Of a DNA stretch of 64,000 nt, positions 25,656-35,731 are shown in pieces. The first letter of the stretch is position 1, and each line of letters begins with the position of its first letter. Position numbers and translations under genes: made by a program. The notes beneath the pieces are model-generated. The model searched no databases. It saw nothing but the letters and a program-made list of their open reading frames with translations, and was not told where the DNA came from. This DNA is from Paenalcaligenes sp050487225. GTDB lineage: Bacteria; Pseudomonadota; Gammaproteobacteria; Burkholderiales; Burkholderiaceae_B. Where the stretch lies: NCBI RefSeq assembly GCF_050487225.1, contig NZ_JBKQGY010000002.1:1-64000 (forward strand), in the 5' to 3' direction.

Positions 25656-27761
25656 ATGCGCACCGTCTTTCACGCTTCCCCCAACCACACTTACCGTACC
25701 CGCTGGTCTTGCCTATTTCGCACGGTATGGATGCTGATTTTTCTTGCCGCTCTAGGATTAGCGCTGGCCAGACTCGCCTTGATGTACTTTCAAGGGCCCG
25801 CCAACCTGTCGTTGTTTCAAGCAGATGTAGGGCGTGCATTCTGGATAGGTTTACGCTTTGATCTTAAGTTCTTGGCCATCTTAATAGGGCCTTTTATTTT
25901 GATCAGCATGGTGTTTTATAGGGTCTCAGCAACACTTTGGAAAGCTTTTTACGCCTGCTTCCTGATTTACGCCTTTGTGTTGCTGGTCGCGCTGAACCTG
26001 CTGAGCGTGGTGAACTTCTATTACTTTACCTTTTATCAAGGCCCTATTAATGCGCTGATCTTTGGTTTTGGTGAGGACGATACCTCGGCCATTGTGCAAA
26101 CGATGTGGCACGATTTCCCTGTGGTATCGCTTATCGCACTGATACTCATTGGCAGCAGCATTCAATGGTGGCTGGCTAAACGTTGGGGCCAATATCGACT
26201 AACGCATCCGCTCGCACACAGCAGCGCTGCCGGTTTGGCTGTGTTAGTCATTGGTAGTGTGGCGGTGCTGGTGCTACTGGGGCGTGGCAGTATAGGCAAA
26301 TTCCCACTACGCAGCATGCACATGACGGTGTCACAAGATACGTTTGTGAACAACCTCGTCCCCAGTGGGCTGCATGCGCTGGATTTAGCCCGTAAAGAAC
26401 GTCGCAGCAATGACTTGGGCAAAGACCCCAACAAAGCATTGCAACTGGCGGGTTTTTCGTCATGGCAAGAAGCCGCCCAACAATGCTATGCCGACTCAAG
26501 TTCCTCGCTAGACGAGAACAGCCTGCTATTTCAACGTTACCCGGCAACCTTTAGCGCTGATACGCCTGCTCCCCATGTAGTATTCGCGTTGATGGAGTCT
26601 TGGGGACGCCACTTGATGGACTATGACGATCCTAAACACAACGACGTCTTAGGGCAGTTGCGCCCTTGGGTTGAGAGTAAAGCCGACTATTTCGACCGTG
26701 CTATTTCCTCAGAAAATGGTACACACCCAAGCTTAGAGGCGGTGTTACTCGATAGCCCTATCTCACCACTCACCCAAAGTCGCTATGGTTATCAAACCTA
26801 CGACACTTCACGTATCAAACCCTATCAAGACGCCGGCTACCGCACCGTATTTTTAACTGCTGGCCCCGGTAGTTGGCGACAACTGAATACTGCTTTGTTA
26901 CGCCAAGGCTTTGATGAAGTACATGACGAAAACGACATACGTGCTCGCTTCCCTGATGCGTCTTCCCACACCTGGGGCTTAGATGACGAGTGGATGTTTA
27001 AGTATGCCGCCGAGTTGCTACAACAAGCGGATGAGCGCGGCGAAAAAGTCATGCTATTCATGCTGTCTGTCACCAATCACCCTCCTTACCGTATTCCTGC
27101 TCACTACACGCCAGCCGCACTAGACACTGCAGCGTTGGGTACAGACATGGCTACCGATGCCGCCATGGGGTTATCCATTTTGCAAACCTACCAGTACGCC
27201 AATAACGCACTGGGCGAGTTCCTCAATACCCTCGAGCAACAGAAACTGCTGGATCACACCCTTTTTGCTGCCTCGGGAGACCACAACGGCAGAACGCTAT
27301 TTGCCTACCCAGACAGCACCAAACTGGCCTATAAGTTTGGGGTGCCTATACTGTTCTACATTCCTACCGCCTACAAACACGGTAACGAGCCTGCAGATCT
27401 ACATGCGTGGAGCAGTCACCAAGATATTTTCCCAACACTCTGGGCACACTCCCTACCGGAGCAACCGCTACCGCGCTCATCAGGTCGCGATCTCTATACG
27501 CCAGTAGCCCCTACCGAGGCAACCGCCGTGTCGCTATCGTCGTCTGATGGCGGTAATGGCATCTCCATCAGCGACAACGGCGCGATCAGTAACTTGTGGA
27601 GACCCCGCTATTTGAACTGGAATGAGCGTGGCGAACTACAACCTACGGACGCCCCTTCTGCCCAACTTGTGGCACAAGGCAAACGCCAGTTGGCTTGCTT
27701 AGCGCTAAGCGATTGGCGCATTCGTCATCAGGCCATTTCGGCTACGCAGCCTAAGCACTAA
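25656..27761 (+). CDS. LTA-synthase-like membrane phosphoglycerol transferase (sulfatase fold)
   Basis: This is an inner-membrane protein of the lipoteichoic-acid-synthase/OpgB family, expected to transfer phosphoglycerol-type groups or to act on phosphate or phosphonate esters in the periplasm. It has 701 residues. About five membrane helices occupy residues 20-205, followed by a periplasmic alkaline-phosphatase-superfamily domain (about 285-610). The metal-binding Glu in LMESWGRHL and the catalytic Thr in SSENGTHPSLEAVL (about residues 348-361) are present, and HPPYRIP and SGDHNGRT match the later metal ligands. In a Gram-negative host the substrate is probably a periplasmic glucan or a lipid, which the sequence cannot settle. 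Confidence 0.85.
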   Translation: MRTVFHASPNHTYRTRWSCLFRTVWMLIFLAALGLALARLALMYFQGPANLSLFQADVGRAFWIGLRFDLKFLAILIGPFILISMVFYRVSATLWKAFYACFLIYAFVLLVALNLLSVVNFYYFTFYQGPINALIFGFGEDDTSAIVQTMWHDFPVVSLIALILIGSSIQWWLAKRWGQYRLTHPLAHSSAAGLAVLVIGSVAVLVLLGRGSIGKFPLRSMHMTVSQDTFVNNLVPSGLHALDLARKERRSNDLGKDPNKALQLAGFSSWQEAAQQCYADSSSSLDENSLLFQRYPATFSADTPAPHVVFALMESWGRHLMDYDDPKHNDVLGQLRPWVESKADYFDRAISSENGTHPSLEAVLLDSPISPLTQSRYGYQTYDTSRIKPYQDAGYRTVFLTAGPGSWRQLNTALLRQGFDEVHDENDIRARFPDASSHTWGLDDEWMFKYAAELLQQADERGEKVMLFMLSVTNHPPYRIPAHYTPAALDTAALGTDMATDAAMGLSILQTYQYANNALGEFLNTLEQQKLLDHTLFAASGDHNGRTLFAYPDSTKLAYKFGVPILFYIPTAYKHGNEPADLHAWSSHQDIFPTLWAHSLPEQPLPRSSGRDLYTPVAPTEATAVSLSSSDGGNGISISDNGAISNLWRPRYLNWNERGELQPTDAPSAQLVAQGKRQLACLALSDWRIRHQAISATQPKH

Positions 27762-27792
27762 TACCAGCAACAATCAGAATACGAGACTACCC

Positions 27793-29187
27793 ATGACCAC
27801 ACAAACAACCTCCTTACAGGCTTTGCATCAACAACTACGGGATGGCACGCTAAGTGCCCACGCGTTGATGCAAGAATGCGCTCAGCAATACGCTCAACAC
27901 GAACCTGTGTTGCACGCCTATAAACACTGGAATGGCGACGCCGCACAAAAACAGGCTACAGCCATTGATAGTTTGCTTAAACAAGGCATTGATCTGGGCC
28001 CGTTGATGGGAATCCCTACCTCTGTTAAAGACTTGTATGGTGTGCCTGATATGCCTGTATTTGCGGGCTCATCGCATGCGTTGCCCAGCAACTGGCAACA
28101 AGCTGGCCCCGTTGTACGCAGCCTGTTATCTCAACTTGCCCCCATTACCGGAAAAACCCACACGGTGGAGTTTGCTTTTGGCGGAATAGGCACTAATGCC
28201 CACTGGGGTACTCCCGTTAACCCGTGGTCAGTACAGGGCGAACATCGTGTTCCTGGTGGCTCAAGCTCAGGGGCTGGGGTCAGCCTACTGCAAGGCAGTG
28301 CCTTGTTGGCGCTGGGTACAGATACGGCCGGCTCAGTACGCATACCCGCCTCGTTTACCGGTACTACCGGGTTAAAGCTGAGCGCTCAGTTGTGGTCAAA
28401 CCAGCATATTGTGCCGCTATCCCCCACTCTGGACACCCCCGGTTTATTAGCGCGTAGCGTAGAGGATTTGGCGTTTGCATTTTGCGCCATGGATAGTCAC
28501 ATCAACCACGATGACAGTACGGTACCAACACTGCATGGTCTACAAGGGTTGCGTATTGGTGTGCCTGAACACTTCTTCTGGGATGAGGTATCCCCCGATA
28601 TTGAGCAGCTCATACGTCAAACTTTGAGCCAATTTGAGCAATGGGGAGCCACCTTAGTGCCTGTACAGATTCCTCACTGCAATGAGGTGTATGACGTATT
28701 TAAAGTAGGTGGATTAGGCGCTCCTGAGCTATCCGATCTTCTGCACAACAACTTGCCTGACTGGCTAGACCGTTTAGACCCTATGGTGCAAATGCGTGTA
28801 GAAGCCGCCAGCACCATGACCTCCAATGAGTACCTACGCCGACGTCGCGTACTACGCACAGGTGCCGAGCAAGTGAAACCGCTGTTCCAAATGGTGGATG
28901 TAGTGATGACGCCTACTATCGCTATTGCACCGCCCACAATTGAGGCTATGCGCCACACCGACGCCTACCGTCACGCTAACCTGCTAACACTGCGTAATAC
29001 CTCTATCGCCAACTTGCTGGACTTGTGTGCGTTGAGTATGCCGGTCGGGGCTGACAGCTTAGGCTTGCCCGTAGGCTTGCAATTGATGTGCGCCAACAAA
29101 CAAGAGCGACGCTTGTTATCTATTGGGCGTGCCATAGAAAAGCAACTGGGTACAGGACAGCAAATTTTAGGAACACCCGCGCTGTAA
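27793..29187 (+). CDS. Amidase signature family enzyme
   Basis: This is a 464-residue hydrolase of the amidase signature family (related to GatA and acylamidases). The catalytic Ser-cisSer-Lys triad is visible: Lys in SVKDLYG (about residue 79), the cis-Ser in VPGGSSSGAGVSL (about 155), and the nucleophile in DTAGSVRIPASFTG (about 179). No gatB or gatC lies nearby, so it is unlikely to be the tRNA amidotransferase subunit. It starts 31 bases after the membrane enzyme and may be cotranscribed with it. The natural amide substrate is unknown. Confidence 0.88.
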   Translation: MTTQTTSLQALHQQLRDGTLSAHALMQECAQQYAQHEPVLHAYKHWNGDAAQKQATAIDSLLKQGIDLGPLMGIPTSVKDLYGVPDMPVFAGSSHALPSNWQQAGPVVRSLLSQLAPITGKTHTVEFAFGGIGTNAHWGTPVNPWSVQGEHRVPGGSSSGAGVSLLQGSALLALGTDTAGSVRIPASFTGTTGLKLSAQLWSNQHIVPLSPTLDTPGLLARSVEDLAFAFCAMDSHINHDDSTVPTLHGLQGLRIGVPEHFFWDEVSPDIEQLIRQTLSQFEQWGATLVPVQIPHCNEVYDVFKVGGLGAPELSDLLHNNLPDWLDRLDPMVQMRVEAASTMTSNEYLRRRRVLRTGAEQVKPLFQMVDVVMTPTIAIAPPTIEAMRHTDAYRHANLLTLRNTSIANLLDLCALSMPVGADSLGLPVGLQLMCANKQERRLLSIGRAIEKQLGTGQQILGTPAL

Positions 29188-29205
29188 CCCTTGTGTTTGC
29201 GCACA

Positions 29206-29236
29206 ACAAACAGGCCGCATCATGCGGCCTGTTGTG
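29206..29236. terminator. Bidirectional terminator between amidase and efflux operon
   Basis: CAGGCCGCA-TCA-TGCGGCCTG (nine pairs, extended by ACAA and TTGT flanks) lies between convergent genes. The T-tract is weak on either side. Confidence 0.65.
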
Positions 29237-30688
29237 TTATTCACCCATCACAAACGCTAAGTTCGCCGCCGCTATTAACGATGCGCTGTGCGCATCCACT
29301 TGTGCTTGCTTGGCTAATAACACAGCACTGGCGGCTTCAGTCGCCATAGTAATAGTGCCCACACCGACTTGGTACGCATCCAAGGCAGCGTCATACGCCG
29401 TCTCTGCTGCATGCACTAAGTCCGTAGCGGTTTGATAACTTTGCAATGCTGAGTCCAGCATGGTTTCGGCAGCAATAATTTCACGCAACGCATCACGCTG
29501 CAACGCTTGCAAGGTGTTTTCTGCTTCTTGCCTATGGATCTCGGCTTTACTTAATAACGTACTGCGTAAGCCACCATCAAAGATAGGAATGCTGACACCT
29601 ACCAACACCCCGGTAGAGGTAGAGCGGTTGGTTAAGCCAGGTAAAGGAATAGGCAAATCTTGCACATCAAACTGTGTACGGTTTTTCGCTAATACCGCCC
29701 CCATGAAAACGCTAGGCATAAAATCTGCCTTGGCTACTTTCACGCCCGCCTCTGCAGCCTTTAACGCTGCATACGCTGCCGCCACATCATCACGCTCTAG
29801 AATGGCTTTCTGTAATACCTGCTCAGTCATAGGATCGGACGGTGCAGGGAGTCGGTGATCGGCGGCGGATGCAATATTGACCTGCTCGGCGGGGTTCACC
29901 CCCACCACTTTCAACAAGGTTAGGTACGCATTTTTCTCTAAACCTTGGCTAGTCACCACATACAACTTGGCTTGAGCAACGGCTTGCTGCGCCATCACTA
30001 GGTCTAAACGTGTCGCCACACCTGCATTCAAACGCGCCGTCACAGCGTCTTCGACTGCTTGGTAATTTTTCAGTGCTTCTTGCGCAAGCTGCGCTCGGTG
30101 TCTGGCGGTGTTGTACTGGTAAAACTGATCCGTCACATCGCGTATCACTTTCTTATGCACCGCATTGAACAGCACATTACTCGCGAAGGAGATGTGTTCA
30201 GCCCCCTCTAGCAAGGCTTCGCGCTTACCAAAATCAAACAGCAACCACCCCAAGGTCAATGCGGGTACCACGCCCTCTACAGACGTACGAATGCGATCAC
30301 CACCACCCAGATTCGCCAATGGTGAAGGGCTAGATGAACGTTGGTGACCAGCAATAACGCTAGCGCTCAACACTGGCAAGAATGTAGCTTCTACCAAACC
30401 TACCGACAAGGCCGCTTCACGTGCTCGGTTCCATGCCTGTCGCGTTTCCATGTTGTTGCGCTGACCCAAGTCTATAAGCTCAGCCAAACTGTACTCATGC
30501 CCTTCTTCCAGCGTTACCCCGGCAGGTTGGTAAGCCATAGAGGCCACCATGCTCTTATTGCCCTGCCACGGCTTATCATGTTGTGCGGGTGCTCGCTCTA
30601 TGCTGGTGTAAGCACAACCACTGAGCAACGCCCCCAGCACAATCACCGTTATCCGTCGTAATGCCGTTGTACGTAATGGCTCTTTCAT
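29237..30688 (-). CDS. mdtP: Outer-membrane efflux lipoprotein (MdtP-like, TolC family)
   Basis: This is the outer-membrane channel of a tripartite efflux system. It has 483 residues. The N-terminus carries a lipoprotein signal with lipobox LLSGC (Cys about residue 25). The rest shows the two repeated coiled-coil halves of the outer-membrane efflux family, for example LIDLGQRNNMETRQAWNRAREA and later YQTATDLVHAAETAYDAALDAY. Its start overlaps the stop of the FUSC gene (ATGA). The gene order ytcA-mdtN-mdtO-mdtP is the same as in E. coli, which supports the name; the exported compounds are unknown. Confidence 0.87.
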   Translation of the reverse strand: MKEPLRTTALRRITVIVLGALLSGCAYTSIERAPAQHDKPWQGNKSMVASMAYQPAGVTLEEGHEYSLAELIDLGQRNNMETRQAWNRAREAALSVGLVEATFLPVLSASVIAGHQRSSSPSPLANLGGGDRIRTSVEGVVPALTLGWLLFDFGKREALLEGAEHISFASNVLFNAVHKKVIRDVTDQFYQYNTARHRAQLAQEALKNYQAVEDAVTARLNAGVATRLDLVMAQQAVAQAKLYVVTSQGLEKNAYLTLLKVVGVNPAEQVNIASAADHRLPAPSDPMTEQVLQKAILERDDVAAAYAALKAAEAGVKVAKADFMPSVFMGAVLAKNRTQFDVQDLPIPLPGLTNRSTSTGVLVGVSIPIFDGGLRSTLLSKAEIHRQEAENTLQALQRDALREIIAAETMLDSALQSYQTATDLVHAAETAYDAALDAYQVGVGTITMATEAASAVLLAKQAQVDAHSASLIAAANLAFVMGE

Positions 30689-32520
30689 TCTTGTCCCTTT
30701 GCCATAGCCAACGACCCTAGAGTGTCCGTTGCGCTATCCAACAGCTGTTGATCCAATTGTTCTAAAGCATGTACTAAGTCGGCTGCCTGCTGCTCGCTAA
30801 CCTCGTGCGGCGGAAAAGCCGCCTGTAAATACAGGGTTTCTAATGCATCAGGCATGGTTAACAGCAATTGTTGCTGCTGTGTAGCGGGCCGTAAGGCTGC
30901 TGGCTCGAAATGCCGCATCACCAGTTGCTCTCTGACCGTAGCTATCTCGCCCATGATGTACTCACCCACATCCTGCCATTGTGACGCTTGCCAAGCTGGC
31001 TGCTCAGATGCTTTCTCTCGCCACCACCCCAACAACTGCTGCAAACGCTGCGTCACCGCTTTATTCGTACTCCACGGCCACACACGCGTAAACATCACAT
31101 ACATCACGGCATTACCCAGTAGCACACCTAAAATACGATCCATGGCAACAGACAGCTCTACGTCAGGCCCAAAGCCCTGTAGCACTGTCAGTAAAAATGC
31201 CAAACCTATTTGTACCCCGGCATAAGAAATGCGCTCTGACCCCACTGACACCCATGCCGCGCATAACGTGCCAGCAAACACCAGCAGCATCAATTGGCCT
31301 ATAGAGGTCATATACGGCATCAACAGCAACAACGATCCTACGCCCAGTGCCGCACCGATCAAGCAGCCCACAATACGCAAGGTCAGCTTATGTACGGTTT
31401 CTCCGGTAGTACCCAACGCCACCACATAGCATGTGATCATGGCAGTGTGTATGTCTTGCCATTGCAAGGCGGTGTACACCAAATAGCAAATAATGGCCGC
31501 TGCCGTCGTCTTCAAGGCGTAGTACTGGTATGTAGGATTCGTGCGCGCATCTGGCAAGAAAAATCCCGATGTTGGAATTTTCTCTCTGGATGGTGTTAGC
31601 TCTACAATATGCAGGACTAAACCCTCTACCCGTTGCCATGCACGAGAAGGAAGTCGCAACGTGGGAATGCTTTCTTCGCTCACCACATCTGCTCGTAACA
31701 CCGCGTCAGCCCAAGCCTCACAACGCTGCGCCAGCCACTGGGCACTTTCCTCGTCCCATTGCTGTGGCGATCGGAGCAAGGCTTTGCACGCCAACAGCAA
31801 CTGATAACTGTTATGTTGCAATGCCTGCAAACGCTGCAACTCTGCGCGCGAGCTCAAGCTAAACAACTTCACAAACACAATCGTTTTAGTCAGGAAGTCA
31901 TTACCTTCACGTAGCGCTGTTTCTAACGCCTCGGTAGTACCCTGACGTCGCAAGGTAGCCGCGATCAATTGCAACCGTTCGGCCAGACGCTGACGCGTTA
32001 ACCGGCGCGGTGATGGCCCGACCACAGCCAAAAATGCCAGCAGCACGCCCATGGGCACTAGCGTCATTAACCACGCATAAAGAATGGCGCGTGTAGCGAT
32101 CTCACCAAATGGCACATACCCCACCAACGTCATGATGAATGCCACCACCAACGCCACAATACTGCCTGCAGGCCCAAGCTTACTCGCTACACCTAAGTAC
32201 AAGAAAACAAAAGACCCTACGGCAATAATGATCATGATCCACAGCGGGCTTTCTACCGCCAAGCGTGTGAGCATCACTAACATCAATACCGCCACCGACA
32301 CCAGCACACAAATGCCTAAGGCCATCAACATGCTTTCTGCGGTATTAGGACGGATCAAAAACAGCACCAAATAACAACCGATTGCCACGAGCGGTATTTG
32401 GTAAATCATGAACATCATGGCGGTGAGCGAACAAATGGCCGCCACACGCCACGCCATAGCTAGCCTACCTTCAAAAGGCAATAATTCCGTTTTGATGGCT
32501 TGCCACAATGCTGCCGACAT
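30685..32520 (-). CDS. mdtO: FUSC-family inner-membrane efflux protein (MdtO-like)
   Basis: This is the inner-membrane component of the efflux system, of the fusaric-acid-resistance (FUSC/aromatic acid exporter) family. It has 611 residues from the ATG at 32520, which overlaps the mdtN stop as TAATG behind a CAGGAG ribosome-binding site. Two blocks of about five to six membrane helices (residues about 25-175 and 345-500) flank a cytoplasmic helical region, the usual FUSC layout. E. coli MdtO is somewhat longer. Coupling to both neighbours means the three pump parts are made together. Confidence 0.88.
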   Translation of the reverse strand: MSAALWQAIKTELLPFEGRLAMAWRVAAICSLTAMMFMIYQIPLVAIGCYLVLFLIRPNTAESMLMALGICVLVSVAVLMLVMLTRLAVESPLWIMIIIAVGSFVFLYLGVASKLGPAGSIVALVVAFIMTLVGYVPFGEIATRAILYAWLMTLVPMGVLLAFLAVVGPSPRRLTRQRLAERLQLIAATLRRQGTTEALETALREGNDFLTKTIVFVKLFSLSSRAELQRLQALQHNSYQLLLACKALLRSPQQWDEESAQWLAQRCEAWADAVLRADVVSEESIPTLRLPSRAWQRVEGLVLHIVELTPSREKIPTSGFFLPDARTNPTYQYYALKTTAAAIICYLVYTALQWQDIHTAMITCYVVALGTTGETVHKLTLRIVGCLIGAALGVGSLLLLMPYMTSIGQLMLLVFAGTLCAAWVSVGSERISYAGVQIGLAFLLTVLQGFGPDVELSVAMDRILGVLLGNAVMYVMFTRVWPWSTNKAVTQRLQQLLGWWREKASEQPAWQASQWQDVGEYIMGEIATVREQLVMRHFEPAALRPATQQQQLLLTMPDALETLYLQAAFPPHEVSEQQAADLVHALEQLDQQLLDSATDTLGSLAMAKGQE

Positions 32521-33578
32521 TAGGGCTCCTGACACGCATCGCCAGAGCGTATGGAGACCGAGGCTGATGCACCCATGCGCATCAATTCAGCAGGAGGATT
32601 ATCCAATTCAATACGTACAGGGAAACGCTGTGCCACTCGCACCCAGTTCAGTGATTTCTGCACAAAGGGCAATGAGCGCGGCAACGACAACATGTCTTCG
32701 GTACTTACCCCCCAACCTATATCTACCACCTTGCCTTCTATGGTGCGCTGAGGCGCCATCATGGTGTAAACCGTCGCGCATGAGCCCAACGCTATAGCAG
32801 GCAAATCGGTTTCGCGGTAATAGGCCGTGGCAAACCAATGATCTGAATTAATCAAGGTGAATAACGACTGGTCAGGCAACAAGCGTTCGCCCTCTGACAC
32901 ATGTAGGCCCACTACCAACCCATTATTAGGGGCGCGTATAACAGTGTCATCTAAGGCTTTTTCTGCCAATGCTAACGCGACTTGTGCGACTTCTAAGGTG
33001 GCTTCAGCTGCTGCCGTTTCACCAATGAGAGCCTCTGCCGCTTCGGCTTGCGATTGTGCTTGAGTGAGGCTCACGCGCGCATCACGCTCTACCGTTACCG
33101 CCGTATCTAACTCTTGTTTGGTCACATAGCCTTTTTGAGCCAACGGGCGCAAACGTTGTACGGTCCGGCTCGCTAATTCCAAATTCGTCTGTGCTCTACG
33201 TATTTGCTCATCGGCAATCGATGCATTAGAGGTTTCAGCGCGTATATGACGTTTAATGGTGGCTAAGGTTGCCGTGGCGACAGCCACTTCGGCTTTTGCT
33301 TGCTGCACACGCAACTCATAGACGTCGGGATCTAACCTAAACAGCACCGCATCTTTAGTAACGCGATCCCCTTCTTTAACATTTAGTTCTATGATTTTCC
33401 CGGGTACAGCAGAACTAATATGTACGATTTCTGCTTGAATAGTGGCATCTTCAGATACTGGGTGGTTTTTAAGAAAACCCCAAAAAAGATACCCTATGCC
33501 TATTGCCAAGGCGACCACCAGCACAGCAATTACCCGTGCCAGATTTTTTTTCGCAGGATGCTGTCTGGTATCAGCCAT
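32520..33578 (-). CDS. mdtN: HlyD-family periplasmic adaptor (MdtN-like)
   Basis: This membrane-fusion adaptor links the inner-membrane FUSC protein to the outer-membrane channel. It has 352 residues from the ATG at 33578 (MADTRQHPAKKNLAR); the frame is open to 33698 but the extension overlaps the preceding gene. One N-terminal membrane anchor (about 15-37), a split biotinyl-lipoyl domain (SSAVPGKIIELNVKEGDRV and APNNGLVVGLHVSEGERL), a long coiled coil (about 95-200), and a beta-barrel are visible. The ribosome-binding site is weak, which suggests coupling to the upstream ytcA-like gene six bases away. Confidence 0.88.
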   Translation of the reverse strand: MADTRQHPAKKNLARVIAVLVVALAIGIGYLFWGFLKNHPVSEDATIQAEIVHISSAVPGKIIELNVKEGDRVTKDAVLFRLDPDVYELRVQQAKAEVAVATATLATIKRHIRAETSNASIADEQIRRAQTNLELASRTVQRLRPLAQKGYVTKQELDTAVTVERDARVSLTQAQSQAEAAEALIGETAAAEATLEVAQVALALAEKALDDTVIRAPNNGLVVGLHVSEGERLLPDQSLFTLINSDHWFATAYYRETDLPAIALGSCATVYTMMAPQRTIEGKVVDIGWGVSTEDMLSLPRSLPFVQKSLNWVRVAQRFPVRIELDNPPAELMRMGASASVSIRSGDACQEP

Positions 33579-33583
33579 AACGA

Positions 33584-33850
33584 TCAACGCGGAGAATAAA
33601 TAAAAGCGAACGCCATGGCGCATAACACCACCATGGACACATAAACCAATAAACGTGCAGGTAGGTATTCTTCTATGCCTGTACGTATCAGCCCCCATCT
33701 AATCAACAGCACAATAGGGATAGCCACACCTACGCCTATTAACCAAGACGGAAAATACGAACCGAATAAAAGAAAAGATGGTGCTCTAGCCTGGCCACAC
33801 CCAGATAAGGTCGCTATACAAAAAAGAAACAACAGCTTAAGGGGTTTCAT
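33584..33850 (-). CDS. ytcA: YtcA-like small lipoprotein/membrane protein
   Basis: This 88-residue protein is the first gene of the efflux operon. The N-terminus is a lipoprotein signal with lipobox LSGC (Cys about residue 18), followed by APSFLLFGSYFPSWL, a block typical of YtcA and related small FUSC-associated proteins, then two hydrophobic helices. In E. coli ytcA sits directly before mdtNOP in the same way. Its role in the pump is not established. Confidence 0.8.
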   Translation of the reverse strand: MKPLKLLFLFCIATLSGCGQARAPSFLLFGSYFPSWLIGVGVAIPIVLLIRWGLIRTGIEEYLPARLLVYVSMVVLCAMAFAFIYSPR

Positions 33851-33976
33851 TCACAATACCTTTGAGCCAGGACACGACAAACTCGTAAAATGCAAACAAG
33901 ATAGTAACACTGCCTATACCTACCAAACGATGCCCTTTTGGGCTTTCAGTAGAATAAAGACAACAGAGGAAAAACC

Positions 33977-35620
33977 GTGGAACTGATCAGTCTTATTCTG
34001 ACCATTTTTATTGCCGTTTTAATTAGTGGTGCCATATTACGGATTTTACCCATTCCCTTTCCATTGCCACTTATTCAAATTGCCTTAGGCATGCTGATCT
34101 CTGGGGTATTCAATGAAGGGATTACGCTTAATCCGGATATCTTCTTTTTCCTCTTCTTGCCACCGCTCTTGTTTATGGATGGTTGGCGTATTCCCAAAGA
34201 CAGCCTGCGCCGAGATAGGTTAGGTATTTTTCATCTTGCCTTTGGCTTGGTACTCATTACGGTTGTAGGTTTGGGGTACTTGATCAATTGGATGATCCCA
34301 GCCATGCCTTTACCTGTAGCCTTTGCCTTGGCGGCTATTGTGTCCCCCACAGACGCCGTAGCGGTGTCTGGTATCACCCGCAAACTGCCTGTACCCAAAC
34401 GCATCATGTCGCTCTTAGAGGGTGAGGCGCTATTTAATGACGCTAGCGGTTTGGTGGCCTTCAGGTTAGCAGTAGCCGCGACAGCCACTGGCACCTTTGT
34501 GTTGTCGTCGGCCACCCTATCTTTTTTATGGGTAGCCATCGTAGGGCTGGTAGCCGGCATGGTGGTTGCCCGCGTTCTGATCTTCTTACGCAACCAATTC
34601 ATCCGACGCTATGGTGAAGAAGCCGGTTCAGAAATCCTCTTTAGCCTGCTCATGCCGTTTTGTGCCTACATGCTGGCCGAACACCTAGAGGCATCGGGGA
34701 TTCTTGCTGCCGTGGCCGCGGGCATTACCTTGGCTCACTCTGACCTCTCTGGTTTGGAAGGCGCCATGACCCGTGTACGTCGTTACGTTGTGTGGGACAT
34801 GCTGCAATTCACCTTGAATGGCACGATGTTCGTGTTACTCGGTGAGCAGTTGCCAGGGATCTTCCATGGCGCGATGGATGTAGTACGCGAAACCGGTCAC
34901 CAAAACCCTAGCTGGATGCTGCTCTATGCCTTGGTCATTTGTATCGTGCTGTCGCTGTTCCGATTCGTGTGGGTGGCTGCCATCTTATGGGTATTAAACA
35001 AACTGCCCAAACGCTATCGTCCACAAAACCTACCTGAACACTTGAGTTCTCGTGTGCTGTGGCTCATCTCGTTTGGTGGTGTAAGGGGCGCCGTGACCTT
35101 AGCGGGTGTGATGTCGTTGCCCTTAACGCTAGGGCATAACACTCCCTTCCCTGCCCGAGACTTAGCGGTATTCCTCGCCGCCAGCGTGATTATTGTCTCG
35201 CTGATTACAGCCAGTATTGCGCTGCCTTATTTCCTAAAAAATCAGGCCAAAGCCCAGTACGCTGAGCGTGAAGAGCAACGTCTATTAGCGTGGAATAGCG
35301 CCCACGACGAAGCCAACCGCATCCTCTCTACCCTTGTGGAAAAAGAAAAAGAGCTATACCACGATTTCTTTGAGCATCATGGCGAAGACACCCTGCAGCG
35401 TGTGCTCGATAATCTGCATGAAGCGCTAGGCAGCCCCGATCACTCCGACACTCAAAGTGTGACGCGTCAACAGTACGAGATGGAAATGCGTCTGACCAAA
35501 GCCGCTTTGCACGCGGCTCGCAGCACTATTTTCAAGCTCGCCAGACAACAGAAAATCTCTGATGAACTCGCGCGCGAAATGACGCATCGCCTAGACATGA
35601 ACGAAATGCGTTTGGGATAA
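33977..35620 (+). CDS. Na+/H+ antiporter, CPA1 (NhaP/YjcE-type) family
   Basis: This inner-membrane monovalent-cation/proton antiporter has 547 residues. About twelve helices cover residues 1-415, with the signature SPTDAVAVSGI (about 122-132), EGEALFNDASGLVAF (about 151-165, including the ion-binding Asn-Asp pair), and FGGVRGAVTLA (about 365-375). A hydrophilic C-terminal tail of about 120 residues with charged helices follows, as in bacterial CPA1 proteins. It stands alone between divergent or convergent neighbours. Confidence 0.92.
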   Translation: MELISLILTIFIAVLISGAILRILPIPFPLPLIQIALGMLISGVFNEGITLNPDIFFFLFLPPLLFMDGWRIPKDSLRRDRLGIFHLAFGLVLITVVGLGYLINWMIPAMPLPVAFALAAIVSPTDAVAVSGITRKLPVPKRIMSLLEGEALFNDASGLVAFRLAVAATATGTFVLSSATLSFLWVAIVGLVAGMVVARVLIFLRNQFIRRYGEEAGSEILFSLLMPFCAYMLAEHLEASGILAAVAAGITLAHSDLSGLEGAMTRVRRYVVWDMLQFTLNGTMFVLLGEQLPGIFHGAMDVVRETGHQNPSWMLLYALVICIVLSLFRFVWVAAILWVLNKLPKRYRPQNLPEHLSSRVLWLISFGGVRGAVTLAGVMSLPLTLGHNTPFPARDLAVFLAASVIIVSLITASIALPYFLKNQAKAQYAEREEQRLLAWNSAHDEANRILSTLVEKEKELYHDFFEHHGEDTLQRVLDNLHEALGSPDHSDTQSVTRQQYEMEMRLTKAALHAARSTIFKLARQQKISDELAREMTHRLDMNEMRLG

Positions 35621-35731
35621 AAATAGGTTATCCCCCGACCCTGTGCATAACACTGAGGACAAGGCGGGGGTAATAGCCTCAACGCTAACAACGACGTTAG
35701 CTCGCTATATGCTGGTCAAAAATTGATCAGC

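Noticed and set aside
35630..35700. DnaA-box-like words (GTTATCCCC, TGTGCATAA) suggesting an origin
   Set aside because: Only imperfect single matches, no cluster, no AT-rich unwinding region, and no dnaA, dnaN or parAB genes nearby.
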